A DNA stretch of 64,000 nt from Rhodospirillales bacterium. GTDB taxonomy: Bacteria; Pseudomonadota; Alphaproteobacteria; Rhodospirillales; Thalassospiraceae. The translations under genes were made by a program, and so were the position numbers. The stretch is from positions 120,308-184,307 of the forward strand of contig JAHQVT010000005.1 in NCBI GenBank assembly GCA_019634165.1, in the 5' to 3' direction. The notes under the pieces are model-generated. The model made no database searches and was not told the origin of the DNA. It saw nothing but the letters and a program-made list of their open reading frames with translations. Below, piece after piece: positions 30,494 to 42,604 of this stretch (positions within the stretch are counted from its first letter, which is position 1; each line of letters begins with the position of its first letter).

Positions 30494-31324
30494 ATGAGTG
30501 ATCAGACAGCCCCCGTTTCGCTTGAGGAATTCAATCACCGATTGGCGGAAATATCCGAAACCATGCCCAAACGGCTGCGTCAATGTGCCGAGTTTGTCGC
30601 GCACAATACAGACCGGATTGCGGTTTCAACTGTTGCCGAATTATCGGTGGGGGCGGGGGTGCTGCCATCTGCCTTCATGCGGTTTTGCCAGTTGATGGGG
30701 TTTTCCGGCTTTTCCGAAATGCAGAAGATGTTTCGCGAAACCTATGCGCAGAAATGGCCTGATTACGCCACCCGGCTTGAAAATCTGCGTGCGACGGGCG
30801 ATGACAGTCCAAGTGGCTTGCTCGCCGAGTTCGTTGAAGCGGGGCGCTTGTCGCTGGAAAACCTAGCATCAACGGTAGATCTGGAAACGCTGGAAAAGGC
30901 TGTCGATGTACTGGCTACTGCCCCGATGATCCATGTGGTCGGATTTCGCCGCGCCTTTCCGGTGGCGAGTTACCTGTCATATGCGTTTGAGAAAATGGAT
31001 ATCGCTGCCGTGCTGCATGACGGGGTTGGTAACCTCAATCCCCGGCATGCGATCCGCAAGGGCGACGTGGTTATTGCGATTACCTTTGCCCCCTATTCGC
31101 AGGAGACAATTGATCTGGCGGCCTATGCGCACGGAATAGGAAACCGGGTGGTTGCGATCAGTGATGCGCAAAGCGGACCGATGCGAAAAACCGATACGCT
31201 GATGCTGTCGGTGTCTGAAGTCGATGTCGGTGCATTCAGGGCACTTTCAGCAACGATTTCGCTGGCGATTGCCCTTGCCGTCTCGGTCGGGGCGAAGCGT
31301 GACAAGTTGGTGGATGAAAAATAA
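30494..31324 (+). CDS. MurR/RpiR family transcriptional regulator (probable inositol regulator)
   Basis: RpiR HTH and SIS domain; immediately upstream of iolG; start trimmed to MSDQTAPV. Confidence 0.9.
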   Translation: MSDQTAPVSLEEFNHRLAEISETMPKRLRQCAEFVAHNTDRIAVSTVAELSVGAGVLPSAFMRFCQLMGFSGFSEMQKMFRETYAQKWPDYATRLENLRATGDDSPSGLLAEFVEAGRLSLENLASTVDLETLEKAVDVLATAPMIHVVGFRRAFPVASYLSYAFEKMDIAAVLHDGVGNLNPRHAIRKGDVVIAITFAPYSQETIDLAAYAHGIGNRVVAISDAQSGPMRKTDTLMLSVSEVDVGAFRALSATISLAIALAVSVGAKRDKLVDEK

Positions 31325-31344
31325 TTATTGAAAATCACAAAAAA

Positions 31345-31360
31345 TGGAATAAATATTCCA
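31345..31360. promoter_or_regulatory. Candidate RpiR/IolR operator 2
   Basis: TGGAAT-AAAT-ATTCCA perfect inverted repeat upstream of iolG. Confidence 0.6.
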
Positions 31361-31539
31361 ATATTGCTGTCTGTTAATGACGCAATTATCACCATGAACG
31401 GGTGCAAAAGACATCCGCAAGACTTTCCCGGAACTGTCTGAACTTCATGTGGTTTCCCTGCATCTTCTTGGGGCCACAGTAGCAGTGCGGGAGGGTCAAT
31501 CGCCAACATGGCGAGAACCCGAAGGGAAGGAACGTCGGA

Positions 31540-32544
31540 ATGCTTAAAATAGGTCTGCTGGGTGCAGGGCGTATCGGTCAGGTCCACGCGGTCAACATCG
31601 CCGCCCATCCGCAAAGTGAACTCGTCGCGGTGTCTGACAAGTTTGACGATGTGGCACAGAACCTTGCCAATGCGCATGGTGCTGCCGTCTGCACCAGCGA
31701 AGAAATCCTTGCCGACCCAGCAATTGATGCGGTCTTGATCGCGACATCGACCGATACCCACGCCGATCTGATGGAGGCCGCAACGGCAGCCGGCAAAGCG
31801 GTTTTGTGTGAAAAGCCGGTTGATCTTAATCTTAAGCGCGCGGTTGATTGTCTTGCACACTGCAAACCGCATGGCAAACCGGTGATGGTCGGCTTTAACC
31901 GGCGCTTTGATCCCAATTTTGCCTGTTTGAAATCGGCATTTGATAAGGGTGAAATCGGCAAGGGTGAATTGTTGTCGATTACCTCTTTCGATCCCGCACC
32001 GCCGCCGGTCAGCTATGTGAAGGTGTCCGGCGGTATCTTCCGCGACATGGCGATCCATGATTTTGATATGGCGTGCTGGATGTATGGCGAGCTGCCGGAA
32101 AAAGTAACTGCAATCGGATCAAGTCTGGTTGACCCGGAAATCGGAAAGGTGGGCGATTTTGATACTGCGATCACCACACTTGAATTTTCGGGTGGGCGGA
32201 TGGCCGTAATCAAGAACAGCCGACGTGCAGCCTATGGCTATGACCAGCGGATTGAGTTTTTGGGATCGGAGGGACTGCTTGCAGCTCATAACGTTCTGGA
32301 AAACACAGTCGAGAAAATCACCAGTGTCGGTGCGGTCAAGGCCAAGCCCGAGCATTTCTTCCTTGAGCGCTATGCAAAGGCCTATCAGATCGAATGGAAT
32401 AACTTTGTCGAGAGTGTTGAAGGCGTCAGCACCCTTGCCGTCACCCTCCAGGATGGCATTAACGCCCTGATCGTTGCCGAGGCTGCGGCCCTGTCGGCGC
32501 GTGAAGGTCGAGCCGTTAATGTGGCACAGGAAATCCCGGCCTGA
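31540..32544 (+). CDS. iolG: Inositol 2-dehydrogenase
   Basis: KIGLLGAGRIGQVHAVNIAAHPQSELVAVSD; GFNRRFDPNF; FRDMAIHDFDMACWM; iol context. Confidence 0.92.
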   Translation: MLKIGLLGAGRIGQVHAVNIAAHPQSELVAVSDKFDDVAQNLANAHGAAVCTSEEILADPAIDAVLIATSTDTHADLMEAATAAGKAVLCEKPVDLNLKRAVDCLAHCKPHGKPVMVGFNRRFDPNFACLKSAFDKGEIGKGELLSITSFDPAPPPVSYVKVSGGIFRDMAIHDFDMACWMYGELPEKVTAIGSSLVDPEIGKVGDFDTAITTLEFSGGRMAVIKNSRRAAYGYDQRIEFLGSEGLLAAHNVLENTVEKITSVGAVKAKPEHFFLERYAKAYQIEWNNFVESVEGVSTLAVTLQDGINALIVAEAAALSAREGRAVNVAQEIPA

Positions 32545-32672
32545 ATGGATGGGGCTGGCTAGGGTTGATGTTTAACCGGCGCGGCCAACAGGTTGCGCTG
32601 GTTTTTTTTCAGAGAGGCTCGGAGCGAGCCATCCCGCAGCGCAATAGAAAAAAAATATTGATTTTAGTAAAA

Positions 32673-32692
32673 AATAGAATAAAAATTCTATT
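32673..32692. promoter_or_regulatory. Candidate RpiR/IolR operator 3
   Basis: AATAGAAT-AAAA-ATTCTATT perfect inverted repeat upstream of the ABC transporter operon. Confidence 0.65.
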
Positions 32693-32825
32693 CACGGTTT
32701 CAGGAGGCAGGTTCGATCCGCGCCCCCAAATGCATGAAAGTCGCAGAAAGATGACTGATTGCTGGGAAATCACATAAATCCAATGGGACAACCCCAATAT
32801 TCATAGCCCACTAGGGAGGCAACCA

Positions 32826-33767
32826 ATGAAAAAGGCGCTTACAGCCGTTGCGGCAGCAGCATTTGCATTTGCCGGTTTGACCGGTACCGCATCCGCAGAG
32901 AATGAAAAATTTGTTCTAATAAGCCACGCTCCGGATTCTGATAGCTGGTGGAACGTGATCAAGAACGCCATCAAGGTCGCCGGTGGCGAGATGAGTGTGG
33001 AAGTTGAATACCGTAACCCGCCGACTGGCGATTTGGCTGATATGGCCCGCATTGTTGAGCAGGCTGCTGCAACCAACCCGGACGGAATCATTGTCACCAT
33101 CGCGGATTTTAATGTTCTTGAAGGACCGATCACTGATGCGGTCGACAAGGGTATTCCGGTCATCACTATCAATTCCGGGACCCAGGAACAGTCCGAAAAA
33201 CTTGGGGCGCTGATGCATGTTGGTCAGCCGGAATATGACGCCGGTTTTGGTGCTGGCAAGCGCGCAGCAGCAGCTGGCGCAAAAAGCTTTGTCTGTGTGA
33301 ACCACTACATCACCAATCCGGCATCTGTTGAACGTTGCCGTGGCTTTGCCGACGCCCTTGGTGTCGAGCTTGGCAGACAGATGATCGATAGCGGTCAAGA
33401 CCCGTCGGAAGTCAAAAACAAAGTAAGCGCGTATCTGAACACCAACCAGGATGTTGATGCGGTCCTAACGCTTGGCCCGAATTCAGCCCATCCGACCCTT
33501 GCGGCCCTTCGTGATAGCGGTCTGGCCGGCGAAATCATGTTTGGTACATTCGATCTATCATCGGAAATTGCCGATGCGATCAAAGCTGGCGAAATCAACT
33601 TCGCCATTGATCAGCAACCGTATCTGCAGGGCTACCTGCCGGTGGTTATCCTGACCAACTATGCCCGTTACAGCGTGCTGCCGTCCGGTCACATCAACTC
33701 GGGTCCGGGGTTCATCACCAAGGACAATATCGCGCAGGTCGAGAAATACGCAGGCGAATATCGTTAA
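32826..33767 (+). CDS. Sugar (probable inositol) ABC transporter substrate-binding protein
   Basis: Signal peptide; periplasmic binding protein type 1 fold; upstream of permease and ATPase in iol cluster. Confidence 0.9.
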   Translation: MKKALTAVAAAAFAFAGLTGTASAENEKFVLISHAPDSDSWWNVIKNAIKVAGGEMSVEVEYRNPPTGDLADMARIVEQAAATNPDGIIVTIADFNVLEGPITDAVDKGIPVITINSGTQEQSEKLGALMHVGQPEYDAGFGAGKRAAAAGAKSFVCVNHYITNPASVERCRGFADALGVELGRQMIDSGQDPSEVKNKVSAYLNTNQDVDAVLTLGPNSAHPTLAALRDSGLAGEIMFGTFDLSSEIADAIKAGEINFAIDQQPYLQGYLPVVILTNYARYSVLPSGHINSGPGFITKDNIAQVEKYAGEYR

Positions 33768-33843
33768 GTCTTCCTCCTGCCAAGGGCGTGCCGCTGGCCG
33801 CCCTTGGCCACCCCATCGATCTATCAGCTAAAAGAGTGATGCC

Positions 33844-34941
33844 ATGTCGGACGAGCGGATCAAGCAAGTCTCAGCCATTCGCCGTGCCATGATCAGGCCC
33901 GAACTTGGAGCGGTCTGCGGTACGATTCTGGTCTTTGTTTTCTTCTTCATGATTGCCGGTGACAGCGGGATGTTTTCCCCAGAAGGCATTCAGAACTGGG
34001 GCGTTGTTTCTGCTCAGTTCGCCATCATTGCAGTGGGTGCCTGCCTGCTGATGATTGCAGGCGAGTTCGATCTGTCTGTTGGATCGATGATTGGTTTTGC
34101 TGGCGTGGTGATCGCCATCCTGTCAGTCCAGTGGGGCTTGCCGGTTTGGCTCTCGATCATTGCTGCATTCATTGTTTGCATGGCGCTTGGTGCGCTGAAC
34201 GGCTTCCTGGTGATTAAGACCGGTTTGCCAAGCTTCATCGTGACACTGGCGTTTTTGTATATCCTGCGGGGCATGACCATCTGGCTTTCGATTCTGACAA
34301 CCCGCCAGACCATCATTGGTGGCGTAAAAGACGCGGCAGAGGGCGATCCGCTGGCATGGCTATTTGGCGGCGTTATCTTCAAGGGGGTCTTCCAGTGGCT
34401 CGGCGATGTCGGTGTGATTGAAACCTTTAGCCGTGGCTCACGTATTGGCCAGCCTGTGGTTGAAGGTCTGCCGATGCTGGTTGTCTGGGCGCTGGGACTT
34501 GTTGTTTTCGGGCATTGGCTGTTGACCAAGACCCGTTTCGGGAACTGGATTTTTGCATCGGGTGGTGATGCCCAGGCGGCAAGGTATGTAGGTGTTCCGG
34601 TCAACCGGGTTAAAATCCTGATGTTCATGTTTACCGCGTTTTGCGCCACCGTCTTTGCCACCTGTCAGGTGATGGAATTCGGCTCGGCCGCAGCGGACCG
34701 TGGATTGCTTAAGGAATTTGAAGCCATCATCTGTGTGGTGATTGGTGGTGCCCTTCTGACTGGTGGATACGGTTCTGTGATCGGGGCGGCTCTTGGGGCG
34801 TTGATCTTTGGTGTTGTTCAGCAGGGTCTGTTCTTTGCCGGTGCTGAAAGCTCGCTCTTCCGGGTGTTCCTTGGTGGTATCCTGATCTTTGCTGTCATCA
34901 TGAATACATATATCCGCCGCATGATTACGGGAGAACGGTGA
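33844..34941 (+). CDS. ABC transporter permease (ribose/inositol type)
   Basis: [51 protein letters not shown]. Confidence 0.92.
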   Translation: MSDERIKQVSAIRRAMIRPELGAVCGTILVFVFFFMIAGDSGMFSPEGIQNWGVVSAQFAIIAVGACLLMIAGEFDLSVGSMIGFAGVVIAILSVQWGLPVWLSIIAAFIVCMALGALNGFLVIKTGLPSFIVTLAFLYILRGMTIWLSILTTRQTIIGGVKDAAEGDPLAWLFGGVIFKGVFQWLGDVGVIETFSRGSRIGQPVVEGLPMLVVWALGLVVFGHWLLTKTRFGNWIFASGGDAQAARYVGVPVNRVKILMFMFTAFCATVFATCQVMEFGSAAADRGLLKEFEAIICVVIGGALLTGGYGSVIGAALGALIFGVVQQGLFFAGAESSLFRVFLGGILIFAVIMNTYIRRMITGER

Positions 34942-35720
34942 TGAGCACGCCATTGATTGAAATGGACAATATCGAAAAGTATTTCGGTCCGGTCATCGCA
35001 CTTGGGGGTGTTTCCTTCAATGTCATGGAAGGTGAGTGCCACTGTCTTCTGGGCGATAACGGCGCGGGTAAATCGACCTTCATTAAAACAATGTCGGGCG
35101 TTCACAAACCAACCAAAGGTGTCATGCGGGTCAGCGGTCAGGATATCGCGTTTGACAGCCCACGTGATGCAATGGAAGCCGGGATTGCTACAGTCTATCA
35201 GGACTTGGCGATGATCCCGCTGATGTCGGTGACCCGCAATTTCTGGATGGGACGCGAGCCGCGCAAAAGCTTTGGCCCGTTCAAATGGATCGATTTCAAA
35301 CACGCCAACAAAGTCACCATGGATGAAATGTCATCAATGGGGATTAACTTGCGCGAGCCCGAGCAGGCCGTTGGCACCCTTTCTGGTGGTGAACGTCAAA
35401 CGGTTGCCATTGCGCGCGCAGTTTACTTTGGGGCCAAGGTCCTGATCCTTGATGAGCCAACATCCGCCCTTGGTGTGCGCCAGACATCGAATGTGCTGGC
35501 GACCATTGACCGGGTTCGAAAATCCGGGATTGGGGTGATCTTCATTACCCATAATGTCCGTCATGCAATGGCCGTGGGGGACAGATTTACCGTGTTGAAT
35601 CGTGGCCGGACTCACGGGACGGCAAAGCGCGGCGAAATCACGCCGGAAGAGCTGCAGGACCTGATGGCTGGCGGACAGGAACTGGCCGAGCTTGAAGGGT
35701 CGCTCGGAGGGACAGTTTGA
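34941..35720 (+). CDS. ABC transporter ATP-binding protein (ribose/inositol type)
   Basis: Walker [11 protein letters not shown], signature [32 protein letters not shown]. Confidence 0.93.
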   Translation: MSTPLIEMDNIEKYFGPVIALGGVSFNVMEGECHCLLGDNGAGKSTFIKTMSGVHKPTKGVMRVSGQDIAFDSPRDAMEAGIATVYQDLAMIPLMSVTRNFWMGREPRKSFGPFKWIDFKHANKVTMDEMSSMGINLREPEQAVGTLSGGERQTVAIARAVYFGAKVLILDEPTSALGVRQTSNVLATIDRVRKSGIGVIFITHNVRHAMAVGDRFTVLNRGRTHGTAKRGEITPEELQDLMAGGQELAELEGSLGGTV

Positions 35721-37633
35721 TGAAGCGGCTTGATGTCATAACGATCGGACGGTCATCTGTTGACCTCTATGGCGCCCAGATTGGCGGGCAGCTTGAGGAC
35801 ATGGCGTCGTTCAACAAATATATCGGCGGATCGCCAACCAATATGGCATGTGGTACCGCACGGTTGGGTCTTAAATCCGCGCTGATCACCCGTGTGGGAG
35901 ATGAGCATATGGGACGGTTCATCCGTGAGAAACTTGTCGCCGAAGGTGTGGAAGTTCAGGGTGTGGTGACAGACCCGGAACGCCTGACCGCCCTTGTGCT
36001 GCTTGGTGTGCGTGATCAGGAACAGTTCCCGTTGATTTTCTATCGGGAAAATTGCGCAGACATGGCGCTGTGTGAAGATGACATCGATCCTGATTTCATT
36101 TCTGATGCACGCTGTGTCACGGTGACAGGCACGCATTTGTCCCATCCCAAAACCCGTGCGGCCGTGTTGAAAGCGGTGCGTCTGGCGCGGGATGCTGGTG
36201 CTAAAACCGCGCTTGATATCGATTACCGCCCCAATCTTTGGGGGCTTTCCGGACACGGGGATGGTGAAAACCGTTTCATTGCCTCGAACGCGGTGACAAA
36301 AGAATTGCAGGCAACCTTGCATCTGTTTGATCTGATTGTCGGGACCGAGGAAGAATTTCACATTGCCGGGGGGACGACCGATACCCTTGAGGCGCTGGAA
36401 AATGTCAGGGTGGTTTCGCACGCGACTCTCGTATGTAAACGCGGTCCGATGGGGGCGGTGGCCTTTACTGACCGAATTGGCGCAAGTCTTGATGATGGAA
36501 TCTCCGGACCGGGATTTGCCGTCGATGTGTTTAATGTTCTGGGTGCCGGTGACGGGTTTATGTCGGGGCTGCTCAAAGGCTGGTTGACTGATCAGGACTG
36601 GGAAACCTCGCTAAAATACGCCAATGCTTGCGGGGCATTTGCCGTGTCACGCCACGGCTGTACGCCCGCATATCCAAGTTGGGAAGAACTTAAATTCTTC
36701 TTTGATCGCGGGATGAAAACCCCGGAACTGCGCAATGACGCAGAACTTGAACAAATCCACTGGTCAACCAACCGGACTGGTGAATGGCAGGAAATGCGGG
36801 TCTTTGCCTTTGATCATCGGATGCAGCTTGAAGATCTGGCAGACGAGCTGAAAGTTTCGCGCGATCGTATTGGACCGTTCAAGGAACTTTGCCTGCGGGC
36901 TGCGCGGACAGTGTCGGGTGATAAACCGGGATATGGCATCCTGTGTGATCGCCGGTTGGGTCGCGATGCACTTTATGCAGCGGCGGGAACCGGGCTTTGG
37001 ATCGGGCGTCCGGTTGAAATGCCGGGATCACGGCCCTTGCAACTTGAAGTTGGCCCGGACATTGGCAGCAAACTGGCCGAGTGGCCGGTCGAGCATGTGG
37101 TCAAGGTTCTGTGTTTCTATCATCCGGATGATGACGATGAGACCAAGGCCGATCAGGAAACAACCATCATGCGCCTTGCGGATGCTGCACGGGCCAATGG
37201 TTTGGAATTCCTGCTTGAAATCATTCCATCCAGAGTGCGCGCTTGTGATGACGAAACAACCGCGAAGGTCATCAACCGTTTCTATGACATCGGGGTTTAT
37301 CCCGACTGGTGGAAACTTGAACCGATGAAATCGGATGGTGCATGGCGTAATGCGTGTGATGCTATTGCCAAAAACGATCCTTATTGTCGCGGGATTGTGG
37401 TCTTGGGGCTTGAAGCACCAGAGGCGGAACTTGTTGAAAGCTTTGAGGTTGCGGCACGCCATGACATGGTCAAAGGCTTTGCCGTGGGGCGTACCATCTT
37501 TGCCGCTGTTGCACGTGACTGGCTAAGCGGTGCGATGACAGATGAAAATGCCATTGCCGCAATGGCCCAAAAATACCGCGCCCTGTGTGATACATGGGAC
37601 GCGGCGCGCAAAAAATCGGGAGGAGCGGCATGA
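35717..37633 (+). CDS. iolC: Bifunctional 5-dehydro-2-deoxygluconokinase / DUF2090 (deoxyphosphogluconate aldolase-like) protein
   Basis: PfkB kinase N-terminus ([37 protein letters not shown]) fused to C-terminal DUF2090 region ([17 protein letters not shown]...). Confidence 0.92.
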   Translation: MMKRLDVITIGRSSVDLYGAQIGGQLEDMASFNKYIGGSPTNMACGTARLGLKSALITRVGDEHMGRFIREKLVAEGVEVQGVVTDPERLTALVLLGVRDQEQFPLIFYRENCADMALCEDDIDPDFISDARCVTVTGTHLSHPKTRAAVLKAVRLARDAGAKTALDIDYRPNLWGLSGHGDGENRFIASNAVTKELQATLHLFDLIVGTEEEFHIAGGTTDTLEALENVRVVSHATLVCKRGPMGAVAFTDRIGASLDDGISGPGFAVDVFNVLGAGDGFMSGLLKGWLTDQDWETSLKYANACGAFAVSRHGCTPAYPSWEELKFFFDRGMKTPELRNDAELEQIHWSTNRTGEWQEMRVFAFDHRMQLEDLADELKVSRDRIGPFKELCLRAARTVSGDKPGYGILCDRRLGRDALYAAAGTGLWIGRPVEMPGSRPLQLEVGPDIGSKLAEWPVEHVVKVLCFYHPDDDDETKADQETTIMRLADAARANGLEFLLEIIPSRVRACDDETTAKVINRFYDIGVYPDWWKLEPMKSDGAWRNACDAIAKNDPYCRGIVVLGLEAPEAELVESFEVAARHDMVKGFAVGRTIFAAVARDWLSGAMTDENAIAAMAQKYRALCDTWDAARKKSGGAA

Positions 37634-39459
37634 AAACCGTTCGATTAACCGCCGCCCAAGCCATGGTGCGGTATCTCAGCGTTCAGTTTAACAACGATAA
37701 TTATCCCTTTTTCGGGGGCTGCTGGGCCATTTTGGGCCATGGTAATGTTGCCGGTATTGGTGAAGCACTGCATGGTGCAGGTGACAGCTTCCCAACCTGG
37801 CGCGGTCACAATGAACAAGGCATGGCCCATGCCGCGATTGCCTATGCCAAGGCGTCCAATCGCAAACGCGCCATGGCGGTGACGACCTCTATCGGGCCGG
37901 GTGCAACCAATATGGTGACGGCGGCTGCACTGGCGCATGTTAACCGTTTACCCGTGCTGATGATCCCCGGTGATGTGTTTGCCAATCGTGCGCCCGACCC
38001 GGTTTTGCAGCAGGTCGAGGATTTTGGTGACGGCACGGTTTCGGCCAATGACTGCTTTAAACCGGTCAGTCGCTATTTTGATCGTATCACCCGTCCGGAA
38101 CAGCTTTTGACCGCTCTGCCGCGTGCGATGGCGGTCCTGACCGATCCGGTTGAATGCGGGCCAGTAACCTTGGCGTTTTGTCAGGATGTTCAGGCCGAAG
38201 CTTATGACTGGCCAGAAAACTTCTTTGCGCAGAAAACCTGGAAACAGGTGCGTCCGCGCGCTGACCTTGATCAGATTGACGGGGCAATTGCTGCAATCAA
38301 GGCCGCGAAAAAGCCACTGATCATTGCCGGCGGTGGCGTGCATTATGCGGATGCCTGTGGCGATCTGTGCGATTTTGCGCATCGTCATAACATCCCGGTG
38401 GCCGAAACCCAGGCTGGCAAGTCAGCCTTGCCATGGGATGATGATCTTAATCTGGGTTCCATCGGGGTGACCGGGGCAAGCAGTGCCAATGCGATTGCGC
38501 AGGAAGCCGATCTGATCATTGCTCTTGGCACGCGGCTTCAGGATTTCACGACCGGAAGCTGGTCCCTGTTTACGGGGCCGAACCAGCGCATTCTGTCGAT
38601 CAATGTGGCCGCCTATGATACGCGCAAACATGATGCGATTTCGGTTGTTGGTGATGCCAAGGTGACACTGGCCGAACTGACCAATGCGCTGGGGGATCAT
38701 CGTGCGAATGCAATTGATCCGACGCTTAAGGAGAACTGGATTTCTGCGGTCAATAATGTCACCGCGATGCCAACCGGCAATGCGCTTCCAACCGATGCAC
38801 AGGTGATTGGTGCTGTTCAGCGCAGTACCGATGAAGATGCCATTGTGGTTTGCGCAGCCGGGGGGCTTCCCGGTGAGTTACACAAGCTTTGGAAAGCGGC
38901 CAAGCCGAATGGCTATCACGTTGAATATGGCTTTTCCTGTATGGGCTATGAGATCGCTGGTGGGCTTGGTGTGAAGATGGCACGCCCGGAGCGTGAAGTC
39001 GTCGTCATGGTGGGGGATGGCTCCTATATGATGATGAATTCCGAACTGGCGACCAGTGTGATGCTGGGCCACAAGATCATCACCGTGATTCTTGATAACC
39101 GTGGCTTTGGCTGTATCAACCGTTTGCAGATGGCAACAGGCGGAGAGAGCTTTAACAACCTTCTTGATACCGCCCGTCATGTTGAACCGTCAGCGATTGA
39201 TTTCACCGCTCATGCCGGTGCAATGGGGGCGATTTCCGAGAAGGTCTCATCCGTTACAGAGCTTGAAGAAGCCATGGGACGTGCGCGCAATGCGGATCGA
39301 TCCTATGCGATTGTGATCGATACCGATCCATTGCCCAGCACCGAGGCCGGTGGCCATTGGTGGGATGTTGCCGTGCCGGAAGTATCGGTTCGCCCGACGG
39401 TGAACGAAGCCCGCAAAAATTACGAATCTGCGCTGAAAAAACAGCGCCTCGGAGATTAA
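37630..39459 (+). CDS. iolD: 3D-(3,5/4)-trihydroxycyclohexane-1,2-dione acylhydrolase
   Basis: ThDP-dependent enzyme [19 protein letters not shown]...[21 protein letters not shown]; iol context; start trimmed. Confidence 0.95.
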   Translation: MKTVRLTAAQAMVRYLSVQFNNDNYPFFGGCWAILGHGNVAGIGEALHGAGDSFPTWRGHNEQGMAHAAIAYAKASNRKRAMAVTTSIGPGATNMVTAAALAHVNRLPVLMIPGDVFANRAPDPVLQQVEDFGDGTVSANDCFKPVSRYFDRITRPEQLLTALPRAMAVLTDPVECGPVTLAFCQDVQAEAYDWPENFFAQKTWKQVRPRADLDQIDGAIAAIKAAKKPLIIAGGGVHYADACGDLCDFAHRHNIPVAETQAGKSALPWDDDLNLGSIGVTGASSANAIAQEADLIIALGTRLQDFTTGSWSLFTGPNQRILSINVAAYDTRKHDAISVVGDAKVTLAELTNALGDHRANAIDPTLKENWISAVNNVTAMPTGNALPTDAQVIGAVQRSTDEDAIVVCAAGGLPGELHKLWKAAKPNGYHVEYGFSCMGYEIAGGLGVKMARPEREVVVMVGDGSYMMMNSELATSVMLGHKIITVILDNRGFGCINRLQMATGGESFNNLLDTARHVEPSAIDFTAHAGAMGAISEKVSSVTELEEAMGRARNADRSYAIVIDTDPLPSTEAGGHWWDVAVPEVSVRPTVNEARKNYESALKKQRLGD

Positions 39460-39463
39460 GATC

Positions 39464-40369
39464 ATGATCCTTTATGGTACCAACCCTATTGCCTGGTCCA
39501 ATGATGATGACCAGACCCTTGGTGCAGAAATCAGCCTTGAGACCTGCTTGTCAGAAGCTGGCAAGATCGGTTTTGACGGCATTGAAAAAGGCCACAAAAT
39601 GCCGACCGTGCCGTCGGCATTGACAGCGGCCCTTGAGCCCCATGGTCTTAAGTTCGTTTCAGGCTGGCATTCGCTTAACCTTCTGACCCATTCGGTCGAG
39701 GACGAGAAAAAAGCAATTCAGCCGCATCTCGATTTGCTGAAGGCCATGGAGTGCGAGGTTTGCATTGTCTGTGAAACGTCAAACGCCATTCATGGAAATG
39801 ATAACGTTGCTCTGAACAATAGTCCGGTTCTGCACAATGATCATTGGATAAAGTTCGGTGCGGATGTTGAGGCGATTGCGGCCTATTGTGCCGATCAGAA
39901 CATTGATCTGGTCTATCATCATCACATGGGAACCATTGTTGAGACGGCCGATGAAATCCATGCTTTCATGGCCAATACCGGCCCGAAAACCAAGCTTCTG
40001 CTTGATACCGGGCATGCATGGTTTGGGGGCGCAGATCCCGAAGAACTGGCAACCCGTTACATGGACCGCGTGGGTCATATCCATTGTAAAAATGTGCGCC
40101 CGGCGATCAGCACGCAGGTCCGCGAAGAGGGACTTAGCTTCCTTGAAGGTGTGCGACGTGGTGTCTTTACGGTGCCCGGCGACGTTGAAGGTGGTGTTGC
40201 GTTTGAACCGGTTTTGAAAATCGCGGGCGAACATGGCTATTCCGGCTGGTTGGTAATCGAGGCCGAGCAGGACCCCAATGTACGCAATCCGTTTGAATAT
40301 CAGTCGTTGGGACTGAAAACGCTACGCGCCATGGCACAAAAAACCGGACTGGATAAAGGAGACGCCTGA
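39464..40369 (+). CDS. iolE: myo-inosose-2 dehydratase
   Basis: [47 protein letters not shown]; sugar isomerase/epimerase fold. Confidence 0.95.
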   Translation: MILYGTNPIAWSNDDDQTLGAEISLETCLSEAGKIGFDGIEKGHKMPTVPSALTAALEPHGLKFVSGWHSLNLLTHSVEDEKKAIQPHLDLLKAMECEVCIVCETSNAIHGNDNVALNNSPVLHNDHWIKFGADVEAIAAYCADQNIDLVYHHHMGTIVETADEIHAFMANTGPKTKLLLDTGHAWFGGADPEELATRYMDRVGHIHCKNVRPAISTQVREEGLSFLEGVRRGVFTVPGDVEGGVAFEPVLKIAGEHGYSGWLVIEAEQDPNVRNPFEYQSLGLKTLRAMAQKTGLDKGDA

Positions 40370-41175
40370 TGGCTGACTTGCTTCGAAAACCAAGCGGAAC
40401 CCGGGGAAAGGTTCACGACATTACTGCTGAAAGTGCCAATTGGGGCTATGTAGGATTTGGGCTTTATCACCTGAAAGCCGGTGAAAGTGCCAATGAGGCG
40501 ACCGGTGATCGTGAAGTCATTCTGGTTCTGGTTGAAGGCAAGGCACGGGTTTCGGTCGGCGATCAGGATTTCGGTGAACTTGGCAAGCGCATGAGCGTGT
40601 TTGAGCGTATTCCTCCGGCTTGTGTCTACACACCCAACGATGCCAACTGGAAAGCTGTGGCGACAACCGACTGTACGCTTGCGGTTTGCACAGCACCGGG
40701 CAAGGGTAACTATCCGGCGCGCGTGATCACGGATGTCAAGCTGGTCGAGCGCGGCAAAGGGGCCAATACCCGCTATATCCATCCAATTGCGATGGAAGAA
40801 AAAGACATTGCCGACAGCCTTCTGGTGACCGAGGTCTTTACCCCGCAGGGCAACTGGTCAAGTTATCCGCCCCATCGTCATGATGAGGATAACTATCCCG
40901 ACATGACCTATCTTGAGGAAACCTATTACCATCGCCTCAACCCAAGTCAGGGGTTTGGGTTCCAGCGGGTCTTTACCGAGGATGGCGAACTTGATGAAAC
41001 CATGGCGGTTTCGGATGGGGATGTTGTTCTGGTGCCGAAGGGCCATCATCCATGCGGTAGCCCGTATGGCTATGAGATGTATTATCTCAATGTCATGGCT
41101 GGTCCGATGCGCAAATGGCGCTTCCAGAACCACCCAGACCACGATTGGATTTTCCAGCGCGACAGCGAGACATGA
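40369..41175 (+). CDS. iolB: 5-deoxy-glucuronate isomerase
   Basis: SYPPHRHDEDNYPDMTYLEETYYHRLNPSQGFGFQRVFTEDGELDETMAVSDGDVVLVPKGHHP. Confidence 0.95.
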   Translation: MADLLRKPSGTRGKVHDITAESANWGYVGFGLYHLKAGESANEATGDREVILVLVEGKARVSVGDQDFGELGKRMSVFERIPPACVYTPNDANWKAVATTDCTLAVCTAPGKGNYPARVITDVKLVERGKGANTRYIHPIAMEEKDIADSLLVTEVFTPQGNWSSYPPHRHDEDNYPDMTYLEETYYHRLNPSQGFGFQRVFTEDGELDETMAVSDGDVVLVPKGHHPCGSPYGYEMYYLNVMAGPMRKWRFQNHPDHDWIFQRDSET

Positions 41176-41730
41176 ATTTAATTCCAGACTGGCGAAATGG
41201 AACATGACCAAAACAGATGGCCACGCTTTGCACAGCGGGTTGTCATGCACGTTGGCATCGCAATAATTTGCCTTCTCGGCGCGTTCTGGATTAATGGAGC
41301 CCTTTCGTCGTCGTCACAGTTGAAAACGAAGAACCTGGACTTTCAGGCTGAATCTACTCCGGTGACTGGATTGGCTTGTCGGACTTGGCTGCTGCGGGGT
41401 GTTCTGGAATGTGACGACACCAAAAACCGAGATCCCTTGAATGCACGATCTTACGCACCGTGTGGTTGGTCTTGTTAAAAGACAGATTTGTAACAGCAAT
41501 TACTTAGCCAACATTCTGATCGACCTTTAAGCGCGTGTTCGTTGTAAAAACTCGCGCGCCTTGTCAGTTGATATAACTCGGGAAGATTTGCACGCATCTG
41601 TGCCATTCCAGATTTTTATACTAAAGCGTGTCGCAGTTATTGAGCTTCTGGGGTTTCCAAAGAGAGATCAATCTGATTCTCTGTTCATGCAGAGAGGAGA
41701 TGTCATATGGAAAAACCTCATCCATAGGAA

Positions 41731-42325
41731 TTGCGAGAGCGGATAGTCGCCTTTGTTCAAGAAGGGCCTTCACATCGGGAGGCTGCTCGCCATTTCCGGG
41801 TTTCGCCGTGCTTTGTGAATAACATGATGCTTTTGTATCGGCGCACGGGCAGTCTGGCAGCAAAGCGCCAGGTTATGCGCCGGGCAAGGCCAAGCTCATT
41901 GCCAGGCAGGGGGGCTTGAGAAGCGTTTTGCCGAGAATGGCGAGATAACACTTGATGAATTGCATGTCGAACTGGCCGAATAGGGTGCTGATGTCCATCG
42001 CGCGACAGTCAGACGATTTCTCAAGAATATGAACTATAGCAATAAAAAAACACTTCACGTAAGCGAGCGGAACCGGGCGGAAATTGTCCGTCAGCGCCAA
42101 CATTGGACCCGTCGGCGCAAGCCGTTCTTTGACAGTGCTGTAAATCGTCTGGTGTTTATTGATGAGACCTCGACCAACACAAAATTGACAAACGCACCGG
42201 ATGGTCACCAAGGGGAATATGGTACCATGGCGATGCGCCGTTCGGGGGTTGGAAAACGCAGACATTCATTGTCGGATTACGCTGTGATGGCTTGGTCGCA
42301 CCATGGATACTTGATGCACCGATGA
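41731..42325 (+). pseudogene. Degenerate IS630-family transposase (frameshifted/interrupted)
   Basis: N-terminal HTH fragment MRERIVAFVQEGPSHREAARHFRVSPCFVNNMMLLYRRTGSLAAK then in another frame NRAEIVRQRQHWTRRRKPFFDSAVNRLVFIDETSTNTKLTNAPDG (IS630 DDE-type motif). Confidence 0.75.
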
Positions 42326-42471
42326 ACCGCTGGTCATGTTGGTGACCTGAATGGAGCTGCCTGCAAGTTCAAGGTCATTGAACAGCTTCGAAACAGTGCG
42401 TCAGATGAAATCCCATCCACCACCAGACGGCGCCGGAGCAATGCTGCCTTAGTTTGCATGGATTTGAGAAA

Positions 42472-42596
42472 TGTCATCTTTTCTGTCAATTCCGCAGCTT
42501 TTTGTCCTCTTTTGTGTCAATCAGTGTCAACTTTTCTGGCAATCATAAAAGCTAAGTTATTGGTTTAAAAGGAAGTTGGATGTCACCTTTGCTGGC
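42472..42596 (+). repeat. TGTCA-family repeat copy A (multi-site transposon-end-like)
   Basis: ATGTCATCTTTTCTGTCAATTCCGCAGCTTTTTGTCCTCTTTTGTGTCAATCAGTGTCAACTTTTCTGGCAATC...GGATGTCACCTTTGCTGGCA; strongly matches 62572 onward. Confidence 0.85.
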
Positions 42597-42604
42597 ACTT
42601 TACA

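Noticed and set aside
31123-32058. Long antisense ORF (311 aa) opposite rpiR/iolG
   Set aside because: Fully overlaps two well-supported genes; composition typical of antisense shadow ORFs
41197-41478. 93-aa ORF after iolB
   Set aside because: One hydrophobic segment only, no family similarity recognised, next to degraded IS DNA; insufficient support for a gene
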